Of a DNA stretch of 64,000 nt, positions 1-8,469 are shown piece by piece. Position numbers and translations under genes: made by a program. Under the pieces are notes generated by a model. The model was not told where the DNA came from. It did not search any database and was given only the letters and a program-made list of their open reading frames with translations. The stretch comes from Streptomyces olindensis (GTDB lineage Bacteria; Actinomycetota; Actinomycetes; Streptomycetales; Streptomycetaceae), in NCBI GenBank assembly GCA_000696115.1, contig JJOH01000098.1:62001-126000 (forward strand). The letters are read 5' to 3'. Numbering within the stretch: position 1 is the stretch's first letter; each line of letters begins with the position of its first letter.

Positions 1-513
1 CAGCACGCCGAGCATCTGCGCCGGGATGTACTCCAGCGCCGGGTGGTCCGCCGGCACCTCCCCCCGCTCGACCCCGCGCCGGACGATCCCCTGCAACGCG
101 GCGATCTCCGGCTCGACCACCGCCTCGCGCAGTGCGCACTGCAGTTCCGGGTCCTGGGTGGCGGCGTGGGCGAGCGCCTGGAGGAGTTTGGTGTCCCGGC
201 CCGACAGGTCGCCCATGGCCCGCGCCGCGGCGCGCAGATCGTCGGCCAGCGAGCCGGTGTCGACGCAGCGCGTCCGCCGGTGCGAGCGCAGCGCCGCCGC
301 CACGAACTGCGGCTTGGTCTTCCACTGACGGTAGAGCGTGGACTTGCTGCACCGGGTGCTGGCGGCGATCCCCTCCATGGTCAGGGAGTCGTAGCCGCAC
401 TCGCGGAGCTGCTCCAGCACGGCGTCGAAGAACTCCTGCTCACGCTCCGGCGTGATCTTGGAGCGGCGCGAGGAACCGACCTGCCCGGGTCGGTCCGCAG
501 CCTGCGACGTCAT
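1..513 (-). CDS. TetR-family transcriptional regulator (C-terminus outside window)
   Basis: The N-terminal 171 residues of a TetR-type repressor are visible; the C-terminal ligand domain runs off the left edge. Residues about 24-70 hold the typical helical start and a helix-turn-helix ending in STLYRQWKTK, which is a standard TetR recognition-helix signature. The ATG at 513-511 is the only start that gives a normal-length arm before the HTH. It lies head-to-head with the PAP2 gene at 681, and the 167 bases between them contain repeated GTAC/GTATCGGTAC elements that are likely its operators. So it probably represses itself and the PAP2/transporter pair. The ligand is unknown. Confidence 0.9.
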   Translation of the reverse strand, partial: MTSQAADRPGQVGSSRRSKITPEREQEFFDAVLEQLRECGYDSLTMEGIAASTRCSKSTLYRQWKTKPQFVAAALRSHRRTRCVDTGSLADDLRAAARAMGDLSGRDTKLLQALAHAATQDPELQCALREAVVEPEIAALQGIVRRGVERGEVPADHPALEYIPAQMLGVL

Positions 514-570
514 GGGCGGTGCTCCTGGCCTTCGTCGGGCGGCCGGAAAATTCCCGGCCGGCGGTGTGTC

Positions 571-650
571 GTACGTCTATCGATACGCCAGTGTACCGGT
601 ACGCGGCCGTATCGGTACACTGCCGTATCGGTACGACCTCGTACCGATAA
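571..650. promoter_or_regulatory. Repeat-rich divergent operator/promoter region
   Basis: Between the TetR gene and the PAP2 gene, the element GCCGTATCGGTAC occurs twice as a direct repeat (606-618 and 622-634, spacing 16). An inverted relative, GTACCGATA, lies at 641-649. A perfect palindrome GTACCGGTAC is at 593-602 and TATCGATA at 578-585. This cluster of related half-sites in a divergent TetR intergenic region is best read as several adjacent operator copies. I infer binding by the TetR protein; no -35/-10 was clearly separable from the repeats. Confidence 0.6.
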
Positions 651-680
651 CAGCACCACCGTCACCGAAGGGGCCGGGGG

Positions 681-1484
681 ATGAATGCCCGCACCGAGCC
701 TGCGCCGGCGGGGTCCGACGCGATAGCGCGACCGCCGCTCGTCCGGGAGCTCCTGCTCGTCGCAGGGCTCTTCCTCGTCTACAAGTTCGGCCGGCAGCTG
801 GCCACGGGCCACACGGGCGAGGCCTTCCGCAACGCGCACCGCGTGTGGGACGTCGAACGAGCGGTCCACCTGCCCGGCGAGGGGGCGGTGCAGTCCCTGC
901 TGCTGCACGGCGACGGCCTCGTGCACCTCGCGAACACCTACTACGCGACCGTCCACTTCCCGGCCACCGCCGCGTTCCTGGTCTGGCTGTACCTGCGCCG
1001 CCCGGCCCACTACGTCTGGGCCCGCCGGGTGCTGGCCGCGGTCACCGCCGCCGCGCTCGTGGGGCACCTGCTGTTCCCGCTCGCCCCGCCGCGCATGCTG
1101 GCCGCCACCGGCCTGGTGGACACCGCGCGGCTGTACGGGCCGTCGGTGTACGGCGACCCCGCGACCGACACGCTGTCGAACCAGTTCGCGGCGATGCCGT
1201 CGCTGCACTTCGGCTGGGCGCTGATGGTGGCCGTCGGACTGATCGTCGCGATCCGCTCGCGTCTGCGGTGGCTGTGGCTGCTGCATCCGCTGCTGACCCT
1301 GCTGGTGATCGTCGGCACCGCGAACCACTACTGGCTGGACGCGACTGTGGCGACGGCCCTGCTCGGCCTCGCGCTCGCGGTGATCCACCCGCCGCACCGC
1401 ACGGCGACCACGGCCGGCCGCGCGCAGGGCGGTCTCGTGCCGGCGCAGCGGGACGAGCAGACGCTGGTGGGGGCGGGCCGGTGA
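681..1484 (+). CDS. Membrane PAP2-superfamily phosphatase/phosphotransferase
   Basis: This 267-residue protein has about five to six hydrophobic membrane spans and the PAP2 (type 2 phosphatidic acid phosphatase) motifs: MPSLHFGW with Ser174/His176 (positions about 172-179) and HYWLD at about 216-220. FPLAPPRM at about 132-139 sits where motif C1 is expected but lacks the usual Lys-x6-Arg-Pro. The family dephosphorylates lipid phosphates or transfers inositol-phosphate groups (the Aur1-like branch) at the outer face of the membrane. Its stop codon overlaps the GTG of the next transporter gene (GTGA), so the two are translated together. Control by the divergent TetR protein is likely. The exact substrate cannot be told. 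Confidence 0.85.
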   Translation: MNARTEPAPAGSDAIARPPLVRELLLVAGLFLVYKFGRQLATGHTGEAFRNAHRVWDVERAVHLPGEGAVQSLLLHGDGLVHLANTYYATVHFPATAAFLVWLYLRRPAHYVWARRVLAAVTAAALVGHLLFPLAPPRMLAATGLVDTARLYGPSVYGDPATDTLSNQFAAMPSLHFGWALMVAVGLIVAIRSRLRWLWLLHPLLTLLVIVGTANHYWLDATVATALLGLALAVIHPPHRTATTAGRAQGGLVPAQRDEQTLVGAGR

Positions 1485-2428
1485 ACGCCGTGCTGGTCGC
1501 CGTCGCCCTGTCCCTCGTCTCCGCCGTCGCCTACGCGGCGGCCGCGGTCGCCCAGGAGCGGCTCGCCGCCCGCTCCCCCGGCTCCGGTGCGCTGCGGCTG
1601 CTCGGCAGCGGCGCCTGGTGGTGGTCGGTCGGGCTGAACGCGGCGGCCGCGCTGCTGCACGTGGTGGCGCTGCGGTACGGCCCGCTGACGGTGGTCCAGC
1701 CGCTCGGCGCGCTCACCCTGGTCGCGGCGGTGCCCCTGGGGGCGCGGATGGCGGGGCGGCGGGTGAGCGCGGTCGAGTGGAAGGGCACCGCGCTGACGCT
1801 GCTCGGCCTGGCCGCGATCCTGGTCACGGCGTCCGGTCCGGCCCCCGACGACGTGCTGAGCGTGCCCGAGGCCGTGGGGGTCGCGGGCGCCACCGCGGCC
1901 CTCATCGGGCTGCTGTCCCGGCCGGGCGCCCGTCCCGGGCTGCGGCACGCGACGGCGTCCGGTATCGCCTCCGGCGTCGCCTCGGCCCTCACGCAGACCG
2001 TGACGGTGGCCACGACGGACCGGACCGGTCCGCTGCTGAGCGTCCAGGTGGTCGGGGTGGCGCTGCTGGTGGCGGCCTTCGCGGCCGGCGGGCTGCTGCT
2101 GTCGCAGACGGCGTACCGGGGCGGCCTGGGCGGACCGCTCGCGATGGTGACCCTGGCCAATCCGCTGGCCGCCGCGGTGATCGGCCTGTCGCTGCTGGGC
2201 GAGCGCCTCCAGGGCGGCCCAGCGGGTGTGCTGCTCGCGCTGGCCGGGGCGGGGCTGGCGTCCTGGGGCGTGGTCCTGCTCAGCCGGGCGGCTCCCCGGG
2301 AGGAAGCGGCGGACGACGACCATCCGGTGGCCGTCGTCCTGGCCCTGGAGCCCGGCTCGGCGACGGCCGAGCCGGCGTGGGTGCCCCGGCCGCACGATCC
2401 GGGGCACCTGACCACGGCTACGCGGTGA
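1481..2428 (+). CDS. DMT-superfamily (EamA-like) transporter
   Basis: This is a 315-residue integral membrane protein with about nine to ten hydrophobic spans in two homologous halves, typical of drug/metabolite transporters. The first half has the usual SLVSAVAYAAAAVAQ opening, and the second half ends in the characteristic ALAGAGLASWGVVLL helix followed by a charged, disordered tail. The GTG start at 1481 overlaps the TGA of the PAP2 gene, so it is translationally coupled and probably part of the same TetR-controlled pair. The final 11 bases overlap the phospholipase C gene on the opposite strand. The substrate is unknown; pairing with a lipid-phosphate-type enzyme hints at membrane or lipid-related traffic, but this is only context. 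Confidence 0.8.
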   Translation: MNAVLVAVALSLVSAVAYAAAAVAQERLAARSPGSGALRLLGSGAWWWSVGLNAAAALLHVVALRYGPLTVVQPLGALTLVAAVPLGARMAGRRVSAVEWKGTALTLLGLAAILVTASGPAPDDVLSVPEAVGVAGATAALIGLLSRPGARPGLRHATASGIASGVASALTQTVTVATTDRTGPLLSVQVVGVALLVAAFAAGGLLLSQTAYRGGLGGPLAMVTLANPLAAAVIGLSLLGERLQGGPAGVLLALAGAGLASWGVVLLSRAAPREEAADDDHPVAVVLALEPGSATAEPAWVPRPHDPGHLTTATR

Positions 2429-4469
2429 TGATCGCCGGGTCGCTCACACCCGGCTTGCCGTTCTCGACGTGCCCCGCGAGCCGCCGCAGGAACGCCTTGT
2501 CGCCCTCGGCGGTGACGGTCAGGTCGTACCAGCGGCGGCTCGCGGCGAGTTCGACGGTCCGCCGCACCTTCGCGCCGGGGCGGACGGTGACGGTCGAGGG
2601 CCGGCCGCCGTAGCCGTCGGTGATGCGCAGCCGGGCCGTGCCGGAGCCCTGGTTGGTGAAGGTCAGCTCGATGTCGTCGCCCTGGTGGCGGGCGGTGACC
2701 TCGCAGCCGGCCGTCCTGTTCGAGCCCATGAAGACGCGCACGAAGCCGTTCGGGCCGTGCACGGTCAGGTCGTAGGAGCCCGCCGAGTAGGCCGAGTTCC
2801 AGGTGTCGGAGAGCGTCTTGCCGGCCTCGGTGGTGTACGTCCAGGGGCCGTCGGCGCGGTTGCCGGAGGTGACGTGGAAGGCGCCGCCCGCCTTCGCCCC
2901 GGTGGCGAAGGTGAGGGTGAGCTTCCCTGCCGCCGCGTCGACGGAGGCGTCCACGTGCGGGGCGTACTTCAGCGGCCGGGAGCGGCGCAGGCCGCGTTCC
3001 TGCCGGGGCATGCGCGGGTCGGCGGGCGGGGTCGGCTTGTAGTCGGGGTGGCGTTCGCGGTCCTGCGGCTCGTACGCGTCGGTGCCGGGCAGCGGGGCCG
3101 GCCGGGCGTCCTTGCGGGAGAAGTCGAACGCGGCCGTCAGGTCACCGCAGATCGCCCGGCGCCACGGCGAGATGTTCGTCTCGCGCACGCCGAAGCGGCG
3201 TTCCATGAACCGCAGGATCGAGGTGTGGTCCAGGGTCTCGGAGCAGACGTAGCCGCCCTTGCTCCAGGGCGAGACGACCAGCATCGGCACCCGGGGTCCG
3301 AGGCCGTAGGGGCCGGCCGTCTTCTTGCTGTCGCCCGGGAAGAGGTCCAGGGAGACGTCGACGGTGGACCGGCCGCGGGAGGCGTCCTTCGGCGGCAGCG
3401 GCGGCACCACGTGGTCGAAGAAGCCGTCGTTCTCGTCGTACGTGATGAACAGCGCGGTCTTCGACCAGACCTCCGGGTTGGAGGTGAGGGCGTCCAGGAC
3501 CTGGGCGATGTACCAGGCGCCGTAGTTCGAGGGCCAGTTGGAGTGCTCGGAGAAGGCCTCGGGGGCGGCGATCCAGGAGATCTGCGGCAGCTTGCCGGCC
3601 TTGACGTCGGCGCGCAGCAGGTCGAAGTAGCCGTCGCCGGCCTTGGCGTTCGTACCGGTGCGGGCCTTGTCGTACCAGGGGTCGCCGGGCTTGGCGTCGC
3701 GGTACTTGTTGAAGTAGAGCAGCGAGTTGTCGCCGTAGTTGCCGCGGTAGGCGTCCTCGATCCAGCCCCAGGAGCCCTTCGCGTCGAGGCCGTCGCCGAT
3801 GTCCTGGTAGATCTTCCAGGAGACGCCGGCCTGCTCCAGGCGCTCGGGGTAGGTCGTCCAGCCGTAGCCGAGTTCGGCGTTGTCCAGGACGGGTCCGCCG
3901 CCGGTGCCGTCGTTGCCCGTGTACCCGGACCACAGGTAGTAGCGGTTCGGGTCGGTGGAGCCGATGAACGAGCAGTGGTAGGCGTCGCAGACGGTGAAGG
4001 CGTCGGCGAGGGCGTAGTGGAAGGGGATGTCCTCGCGGGTCAGGTACGCCATGGTCGTGGTGCCCTTGGCGGGCACCCACTTGTCGTACTTGCCGCCGTT
4101 GTAGGCCTGCTGGCCGTCGGGCCAGGAGTGCGGCAGGCCCTCCAGGAACTGCATGCCGAGGTCGTCGGCGTCCGGGTGGAACGGCAGGATCTCCTGGCCG
4201 TCCTTCTCCTGGTGCCAGACCGGTTTGCCGTTGTCGAGGGTGACCGGGCGCGGGTCGCCGAAGCCGCGGACGCCTCTCAGGGTGCCGAAGTAGTGGTCGA
4301 AGGAACGGTTCTCCTGCATGAGGACGACGATGTGCTCGACGTCCTCGATCGATCCCGTGCGGTGGTTGGCCGGGAGCGCGGCGGCGCGCTGGATGCTGGC
4401 GGACAGCGCGCTGAACGCCGTGGTGGTGCCCGCGAGTTGGAGGAAGCGGCGCCGGTTGACTTCGGACAT
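2418..4469 (-). CDS. Phosphocholine-specific phospholipase C, Tat-exported
   Basis: The 683-residue product matches bacterial phosphoesterase-family phospholipase C, which cleaves phosphatidylcholine or sphingomyelin outside the cell. The start ATG at 4469 gives a twin-arginine signal (NRRRFLQLAG, residues 5-14); the open frame extends further upstream, but that extension has no family character. The catalytic signature ENRSFDHYFG is at residues 53-62. Other family stretches are NRYYLWSG, FITYDENDGFFDH and RVPMLVVSPWS. The last ~180 residues look like the tandem C-terminal beta domains (DUF756) of this family. A candidate PHO box lies about 100 bases upstream, fitting phosphate-starvation control seen for such enzymes in streptomycetes. 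Confidence 0.93.
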   Translation of the reverse strand: MSEVNRRRFLQLAGTTTAFSALSASIQRAAALPANHRTGSIEDVEHIVVLMQENRSFDHYFGTLRGVRGFGDPRPVTLDNGKPVWHQEKDGQEILPFHPDADDLGMQFLEGLPHSWPDGQQAYNGGKYDKWVPAKGTTTMAYLTREDIPFHYALADAFTVCDAYHCSFIGSTDPNRYYLWSGYTGNDGTGGGPVLDNAELGYGWTTYPERLEQAGVSWKIYQDIGDGLDAKGSWGWIEDAYRGNYGDNSLLYFNKYRDAKPGDPWYDKARTGTNAKAGDGYFDLLRADVKAGKLPQISWIAAPEAFSEHSNWPSNYGAWYIAQVLDALTSNPEVWSKTALFITYDENDGFFDHVVPPLPPKDASRGRSTVDVSLDLFPGDSKKTAGPYGLGPRVPMLVVSPWSKGGYVCSETLDHTSILRFMERRFGVRETNISPWRRAICGDLTAAFDFSRKDARPAPLPGTDAYEPQDRERHPDYKPTPPADPRMPRQERGLRRSRPLKYAPHVDASVDAAAGKLTLTFATGAKAGGAFHVTSGNRADGPWTYTTEAGKTLSDTWNSAYSAGSYDLTVHGPNGFVRVFMGSNRTAGCEVTARHQGDDIELTFTNQGSGTARLRITDGYGGRPSTVTVRPGAKVRRTVELAASRRWYDLTVTAEGDKAFLRRLAGHVENGKPGVSDPAIITA

Positions 4470-4566
4470 GAAGGACAGACCTCTCATCCTGAGGTGCGGG
4501 ATGGCCGGAACGTGACGGAATCTGCGCGGAAGGAGTGTTTCAGGGACACCAAACGCCACGGAAGGC

Positions 4567-4588
4567 GCTGGTGACACTCGTGTGAAAG
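4567..4588 (-). promoter_or_regulatory. Candidate PHO box (PhoP direct repeats)
   Basis: Read on the minus strand, two 11-base units follow one another, CTTTCACACGA and GTGTCACCAGC, sharing a TCAC core exactly 11 bases apart. Streptomyces PhoP binds 11-base direct repeats of GTTCACC type. The position upstream of a phosphate-releasing secreted phospholipase is the expected place. The match is imperfect, and it also sits between this gene and the divergent transporter. Confidence 0.4.
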
Positions 4589-4632
4589 TCGCCGGTACGT
4601 GAGGTGTGCCGGGGCGCCGCCAGGGGAGGGTC

Positions 4633-5922
4633 ATGGACGTGACAGAGACGAAGACGGCTTCCCCGCCCACCGAACGGCCCGTCCGCCAGCTCCTCGCCGC
4701 CTCCGTCGGCAACGCGGTGGAATGGTACGACTGGTACACCTACACGTTTCTGGCCACCTACATCGCCGCCCAGGTCTTCCCGAAGAGCGCGGACAACTCG
4801 CTGGTGCCGCTGCTGTCCACGTTCGCGGTCTTCGCCGTCGGGTTCTTCATGCGCCCGGTCGGCGGGCTGCTGATGGGCGCGGTCGCGGACCGGCACGGGC
4901 GGCGGGCCGCGCTGACGGTCACCATCCTGCTGATGGGCGGCAGCAGCCTGCTGGTCGGGCTGACCCCCACGTACGCGGCGGTGGGCGTGCTGGCGCCGGT
5001 GGTCCTGGTGCTCGCGCGGCTGTTGCAAGGCCTGTCCGTGGGCGGCGAGTTCGCGGCCTCGACGACCTTCCTGGTCGAGTCGGCGGGGCCCGGCCGGCGC
5101 GGGCTGTTCTCCAGCTTCCAGTACGTGTCGACGACCGTGGGGCAGCTCGTCGCCTCGGGCATCGCCACACTGCTCGTGGACACGCTGAGCGACGGGCAGA
5201 TGAACGGCTGGGGTTGGCGGGTGCCGTTCCTGCTCGGTGCCGTGCTGAGCCTGGTCGGCTTCTGGATCCGGCAGGGCGCGCAGGAGACCCGCAGCGCCGA
5301 GCAGCAGCGGGCGCCGCGCCCCGGGTTGTTCGAGGCGCTGCGCCGGCACCCGCGCGAGTCGCTCCTCATCGGCGGCATCACGGCGGGCGGCACCATCGCC
5401 TACTACACGTGGACGTCGTACCTGCCGACGTACGCCGAACTCAACGCGGGCGTCGAGAAGTCGGACGCGCTCCTCGCGGGCACGATCTCACTGGCCTTCT
5501 TCGCCCTGCTGCAGCCGCTCGGCGGGCTGCTGTCGGACCGATTCGGACGCCGCCCCCTGCTGCTCTTCTTCGGCCTGGGCTTCGCGCTGCTCGCGGTGCC
5601 CCTGCTGCACACGCTGCGCGACTCCTTCGCCGTGCTGCTGCTCGTGCAGTGCGCCGGCATGGTGCTACTGACCGGTTTCACCTCGATCAGCGCGGCCGTG
5701 AACGCGGAGGTCTTCCCGCCCCGGGTCCGCGCGGCCGGCATCGGCTTCCCGTACTCCCTGACGGTGGCCCTCTTCGGCGGCACGGCCCCCTACGTCGGCA
5801 CCCTGTTCAAGGAGCAGGGGCACGCGGGGCTCTTCCCGTGGTACGTCGCGGTGATCTGCCTGGTGTCGTCGGTGGTGTACCTGCGGTTGCCGGAGACGGC
5901 TCACGCACCGCTGCGGCGGTGA
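4633..5922 (+). CDS. MFS transporter, metabolite:H+ symporter (MHS) subfamily
   Basis: This is a 429-residue twelve-span major facilitator. The MHS signature GNAVEWYDWY is at residues 27-36 and the MFS loop motif ADRHGRR at about 85-91, with a second copy SDRFGRRP near the middle. The subfamily moves organic acids, betaines or amino acids (ProP, KgtP and ShiA are relatives) with protons. The ATG at 4633 is preferred because it begins just before the first span, with a purine-rich stretch GGGGAGGG in front. A GTG at 4606 in the same frame is possible. The gene stands alone and ends 22 bases inside the convergent membrane-protein gene. Substrate unknown. Confidence 0.88.
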   Translation: MDVTETKTASPPTERPVRQLLAASVGNAVEWYDWYTYTFLATYIAAQVFPKSADNSLVPLLSTFAVFAVGFFMRPVGGLLMGAVADRHGRRAALTVTILLMGGSSLLVGLTPTYAAVGVLAPVVLVLARLLQGLSVGGEFAASTTFLVESAGPGRRGLFSSFQYVSTTVGQLVASGIATLLVDTLSDGQMNGWGWRVPFLLGAVLSLVGFWIRQGAQETRSAEQQRAPRPGLFEALRRHPRESLLIGGITAGGTIAYYTWTSYLPTYAELNAGVEKSDALLAGTISLAFFALLQPLGGLLSDRFGRRPLLLFFGLGFALLAVPLLHTLRDSFAVLLLVQCAGMVLLTGFTSISAAVNAEVFPPRVRAAGIGFPYSLTVALFGGTAPYVGTLFKEQGHAGLFPWYVAVICLVSSVVYLRLPETAHAPLRR

Positions 5923-7115
5923 GGGGGCGGCAGCCCGTCGGTGCCCGGCTCGCCGTCCCCGCCGTCCGTGGCTGCCTCGTGCGGCTCCTCGTCCTCACCC
6001 GTGCCGTCCGGGAAGGCGGTCGGCACCGCGGGGGTCACGGGCTCGCCCGCCGCGCCGCTCTTCACGGCGGCCCGCTCGGCGTCGGTCACCGCCTCGGTGG
6101 TCCTGCCCACCTCCGACAGCGTCATCTGGGCCCGGTCGTCGACCAGCCGGGTCACCAGGTGCTGTGCGGCGCCGAAGGCCGCGGCCCAGCCGAGGACCTG
6201 CGCCCTGCTGTCGAGGTCGCTGAGGCCGGGGACGAAGGCACCCCTGATCAACAGCAGGCCGAGGAAGGCCGACAGGGCGCCGGTGGGGAACTTCAGCACC
6301 GCCGACGCCAGCGGCAGCATGTACGGGGAGTCGGTGCCCCGGATGCGGCGCAGGGAGGCGATGACGGTGAGGGCGGCGCCGGCCAGTCCGGCGATCTCGA
6401 CGGTGAGGATGTCCCTCGGCTGGGCCAGGTCGCTGGCGGGGGTGCCCGTCGGCACGTTGTGATGCTCCGCCGTGGGGCAGACGACATCGATCCCGCTCGT
6501 GTCGCCGGGGCTGACCTTGGGCGCGAAGCACATGCTCAACGACTGCGGGTAGAACCAGCCGTAGACGGCGAGGCCCGCCACGCCGAGCAGGACGAGGAAC
6601 GTCGCGGTCCACAGGATGTTGCGCAGGCTGCGCACCCGGGCGAGTTCGTCGTCCAGCGCGTTGTAGGCGGCATCGAGTGCCCGGACCATGAGGTCCCGGT
6701 CGCTCCGCGTCGCCTGGCCGGAGGTGATGGCACGCAGCCGCCGGGCGAAGCGGACCCGCCGTGGGTCGTCGATGTCCAGGTGGTCCTTGACCAGCGCCAT
6801 GACCTCGCTGGCGCGGCCGGAGGCCTCCTCGTCGGACACCAGTTGAAGGAGCAGCACCTCGGCGCTGCGCACATTCGACCAGACGCCCTCGCGGGCGGCC
6901 GATCCCGACCAAGGGCGCTGCCAGCCGAAATTCTCGTCCGCGGCGTGCCGGGCCCTTTCCAGATGGTTCCGCGTTCCCTCGACAAGGGTCATGCGGCCTT
7001 CCGGGCAGGGCCCGACGCTCACGTGTTCCAGCTGCGCTTCGAGATAGTCGATCCGGGTCTTGGCCCGGGCGCGCCACGCCGTACGCGCGGGGCGTCCGGG
7101 AGCGATGGCGATCAC
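5901..7115 (-). CDS. Membrane protein of unknown function, coupled to LysM protein
   Basis: I do not recognise a named family in this 404-residue protein. Residues 1-165 are helical and charged with no signal peptide. They are followed by a membrane span at about 168-190, an extracytoplasmic-looking loop with two Cys (SMCFAPK and VVCPTAEHH), then two or three further spans between about 240 and 330, and an acidic, Gly/Pro-rich tail. The GTG at 7115 overlaps the stop of the LysM gene (GTGA), so it is made together with that cell-wall-binding protein. The pair may act at the envelope. The 3-prime end overlaps the convergent transporter gene. Confidence 0.7.
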   Translation of the reverse strand: MIAIAPGRPARTAWRARAKTRIDYLEAQLEHVSVGPCPEGRMTLVEGTRNHLERARHAADENFGWQRPWSGSAAREGVWSNVRSAEVLLLQLVSDEEASGRASEVMALVKDHLDIDDPRRVRFARRLRAITSGQATRSDRDLMVRALDAAYNALDDELARVRSLRNILWTATFLVLLGVAGLAVYGWFYPQSLSMCFAPKVSPGDTSGIDVVCPTAEHHNVPTGTPASDLAQPRDILTVEIAGLAGAALTVIASLRRIRGTDSPYMLPLASAVLKFPTGALSAFLGLLLIRGAFVPGLSDLDSRAQVLGWAAAFGAAQHLVTRLVDDRAQMTLSEVGRTTEAVTDAERAAVKSGAAGEPVTPAVPTAFPDGTGEDEEPHEAATDGGDGEPGTDGLPPPHRRSGA

Positions 7116-7546
7116 TCGTAGACGGCGGGCACGTGCAGCCTCTCCCAGGACTTCGGACCCGGCGTGCCGTCAGCGTCGCGGCCCGAGAACCCGAGCTTGC
7201 GCTGCCATTTCGCGTACGACTTCCGGTCCGCCTCGCTCCACTGGGAGTCGGGACCCTCGGCGTACGCCGAGCAGTCCTCCTCGATGAGGCGGTAGCCCAT
7301 GGCCTCGATGACCGGGCTGCTCACGGACGACTGGAAGAAGTCGGCACCCGGAAACGGCTCGTACTCGTCGTCATGGTGCGAGTGCGGCGGGGCGACACGG
7401 ATCCGCTGTTTGGGGAAGATGATGTCCGGATCCGTGATTTCGGGGTTCCATTCGAGGATCTGGTCCAGTGTCACACGGAACATTGCGGCGATCTTACTGA
7501 GCGTGTCACCGCGTTTCACTACGTAGAACTCTGCTGTCTTTTCCAT
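7112..7546 (-). CDS. Small LysM domain protein with peptidoglycan-binding-like C-terminus
   Basis: The 144-residue product starts with one LysM domain (residues about 7-52), seen as YVVKRGDTLSKIAAMF followed by PKQRIRV; LysM binds N-acetylglucosamine polymers such as peptidoglycan. Residues about 95-140 resemble the C-terminal wall-binding segments of actinobacterial lysins (SQWSEADRKSYAKWQ, DGTPGPKSWERL). There is no signal peptide from the chosen ATG at 7546. A longer frame to 7621 gives a hydrophobic N-terminal stretch (PAALLRLGVLIY), so a start further upstream could supply one. The gene is translationally coupled to the membrane-protein gene downstream. Confidence 0.8.
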   Translation of the reverse strand: MEKTAEFYVVKRGDTLSKIAAMFRVTLDQILEWNPEITDPDIIFPKQRIRVAPPHSHHDDEYEPFPGADFFQSSVSSPVIEAMGYRLIEEDCSAYAEGPDSQWSEADRKSYAKWQRKLGFSGRDADGTPGPKSWERLHVPAVYE

Positions 7547-7634
7547 GTATCCACGGTAAATCAACACCCCGAGGCGAAGAAGTGCGGCCGGTAAAAGCGA
7601 GGGCAAAAAGCACCGGGCCACAACGTGCGGAATT

Positions 7635-7667
7635 CCGTTTCGATTTCACTTTTTGATTCGGAAACGG
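7635..7667. promoter_or_regulatory. Inverted repeat in divergent intergenic region
   Basis: CCGTTTC at 7635-7641 is matched by GAAACGG at 7661-7667, with 19 AT-richer bases between, including a run of five T. It lies between the LysM gene (minus) and the acetyltransferase gene (plus), in a patch clearly lower in GC than its surroundings. It could be a regulator site or a promoter-linked hairpin; the sequence does not decide. Confidence 0.4.
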
Positions 7668-7764
7668 CCTGAAGAGTCGACCTGGTCGACCGGCCGCGTC
7701 CGTGGCGGGGATAGGGTGTACCCCGAAATCATCCGGGGGACGGTCCGAGAAAGGCACAGCAGGG

Positions 7765-8469
7765 ATGAGGAGCGGGGACACCGCCGTACTCGACGACCCG
7801 GTGGGCGAGTCACTGCGCGGTCACCACGCGGCTCTCGCCCGCCGGCTCGGCCGCGCCGCCGCGTACGTGCCGGAGGTCGCGACCTTCTCGGCGGTGCCCT
7901 CCGCCGCGGGTCCGGCGGACTGGGCCGATCTCGCCGGACTGCTCGGTCCAGGCGAGTTCGCCGACCTGTTCAGCTGCCGGGCGACCCCGCCGCCGGACTG
8001 GGAGCCGGTGTTCGTCCTGGAGGGCCGGCAGATGATCCTGCCCGGCCTGAGCGGGCCCGCTCAGGCCCGTGCCGCGAGCGACACCGGCGTGGTCGAGCTG
8101 GGCGCGGCCGACGTGCCCGAGATGCTCGAGCTCGCCGCGCGGACCCAGCCCGGGCCGTTCTGGCCGCGCACCCACGAACTCGGCACCTACCTCGGTATCC
8201 GCGCCGGCGGACGGCTGGTGGCCATGGCGGGCGAACGGCTCCGGCCGCCGGGCTGGACCGAGATCAGCGCCGTCTGCACGGCCCCCGAGGCACGCGGGCA
8301 GGGCCACGCCGCCCGCCTGGTGAACGCGCTCACCGCACGCGTGCTGTCCCGGGGCGAACGGCCCTTCCTGCATGTGGCGGAGACGAACACCGCCGCGATC
8401 GCCCTCTACGAACGGCTCGGCTTCGAGAGCAGGCAGCGGGTGACCTTCCGCGGGTTCCGTACTCCGTGA
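7765..8469 (+). CDS. GNAT-family N-acetyltransferase
   Basis: This 234-residue protein carries a C-terminal GNAT fold of the FR47-like type. The acetyl-CoA-binding motif A is seen as AVCTAPEARGQGHAARLV (about 169-186), followed by the motif B region HVAETNTAAIALYERLGF. The N-terminal ~100 residues are a divergent substrate-side domain. The family transfers acetyl groups from acetyl-CoA to amines; the substrate is unknown. The ATG at 7765 follows a short AGGG; an upstream GTG at 7702 in frame would add 21 unlikely residues. It appears monocistronic. Confidence 0.88.
   Translation: MRSGDTAVLDDPVGESLRGHHAALARRLGRAAAYVPEVATFSAVPSAAGPADWADLAGLLGPGEFADLFSCRATPPPDWEPVFVLEGRQMILPGLSGPAQARAASDTGVVELGAADVPEMLELAARTQPGPFWPRTHELGTYLGIRAGGRLVAMAGERLRPPGWTEISAVCTAPEARGQGHAARLVNALTARVLSRGERPFLHVAETNTAAIALYERLGFESRQRVTFRGFRTP

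Noticed and set aside
452..1480. Upstream extension of the DMT transporter frame to 452
   Set aside because: The frame is open but passes through the PAP2 gene in the wrong phase. The transporter homology starts at GTG 1481.
4470..4739. N-terminal extension of the phospholipase C frame to 4739
   Set aside because: It would precede the Tat signal with ~90 residues of no family character and would overlap the start of the divergent transporter gene.
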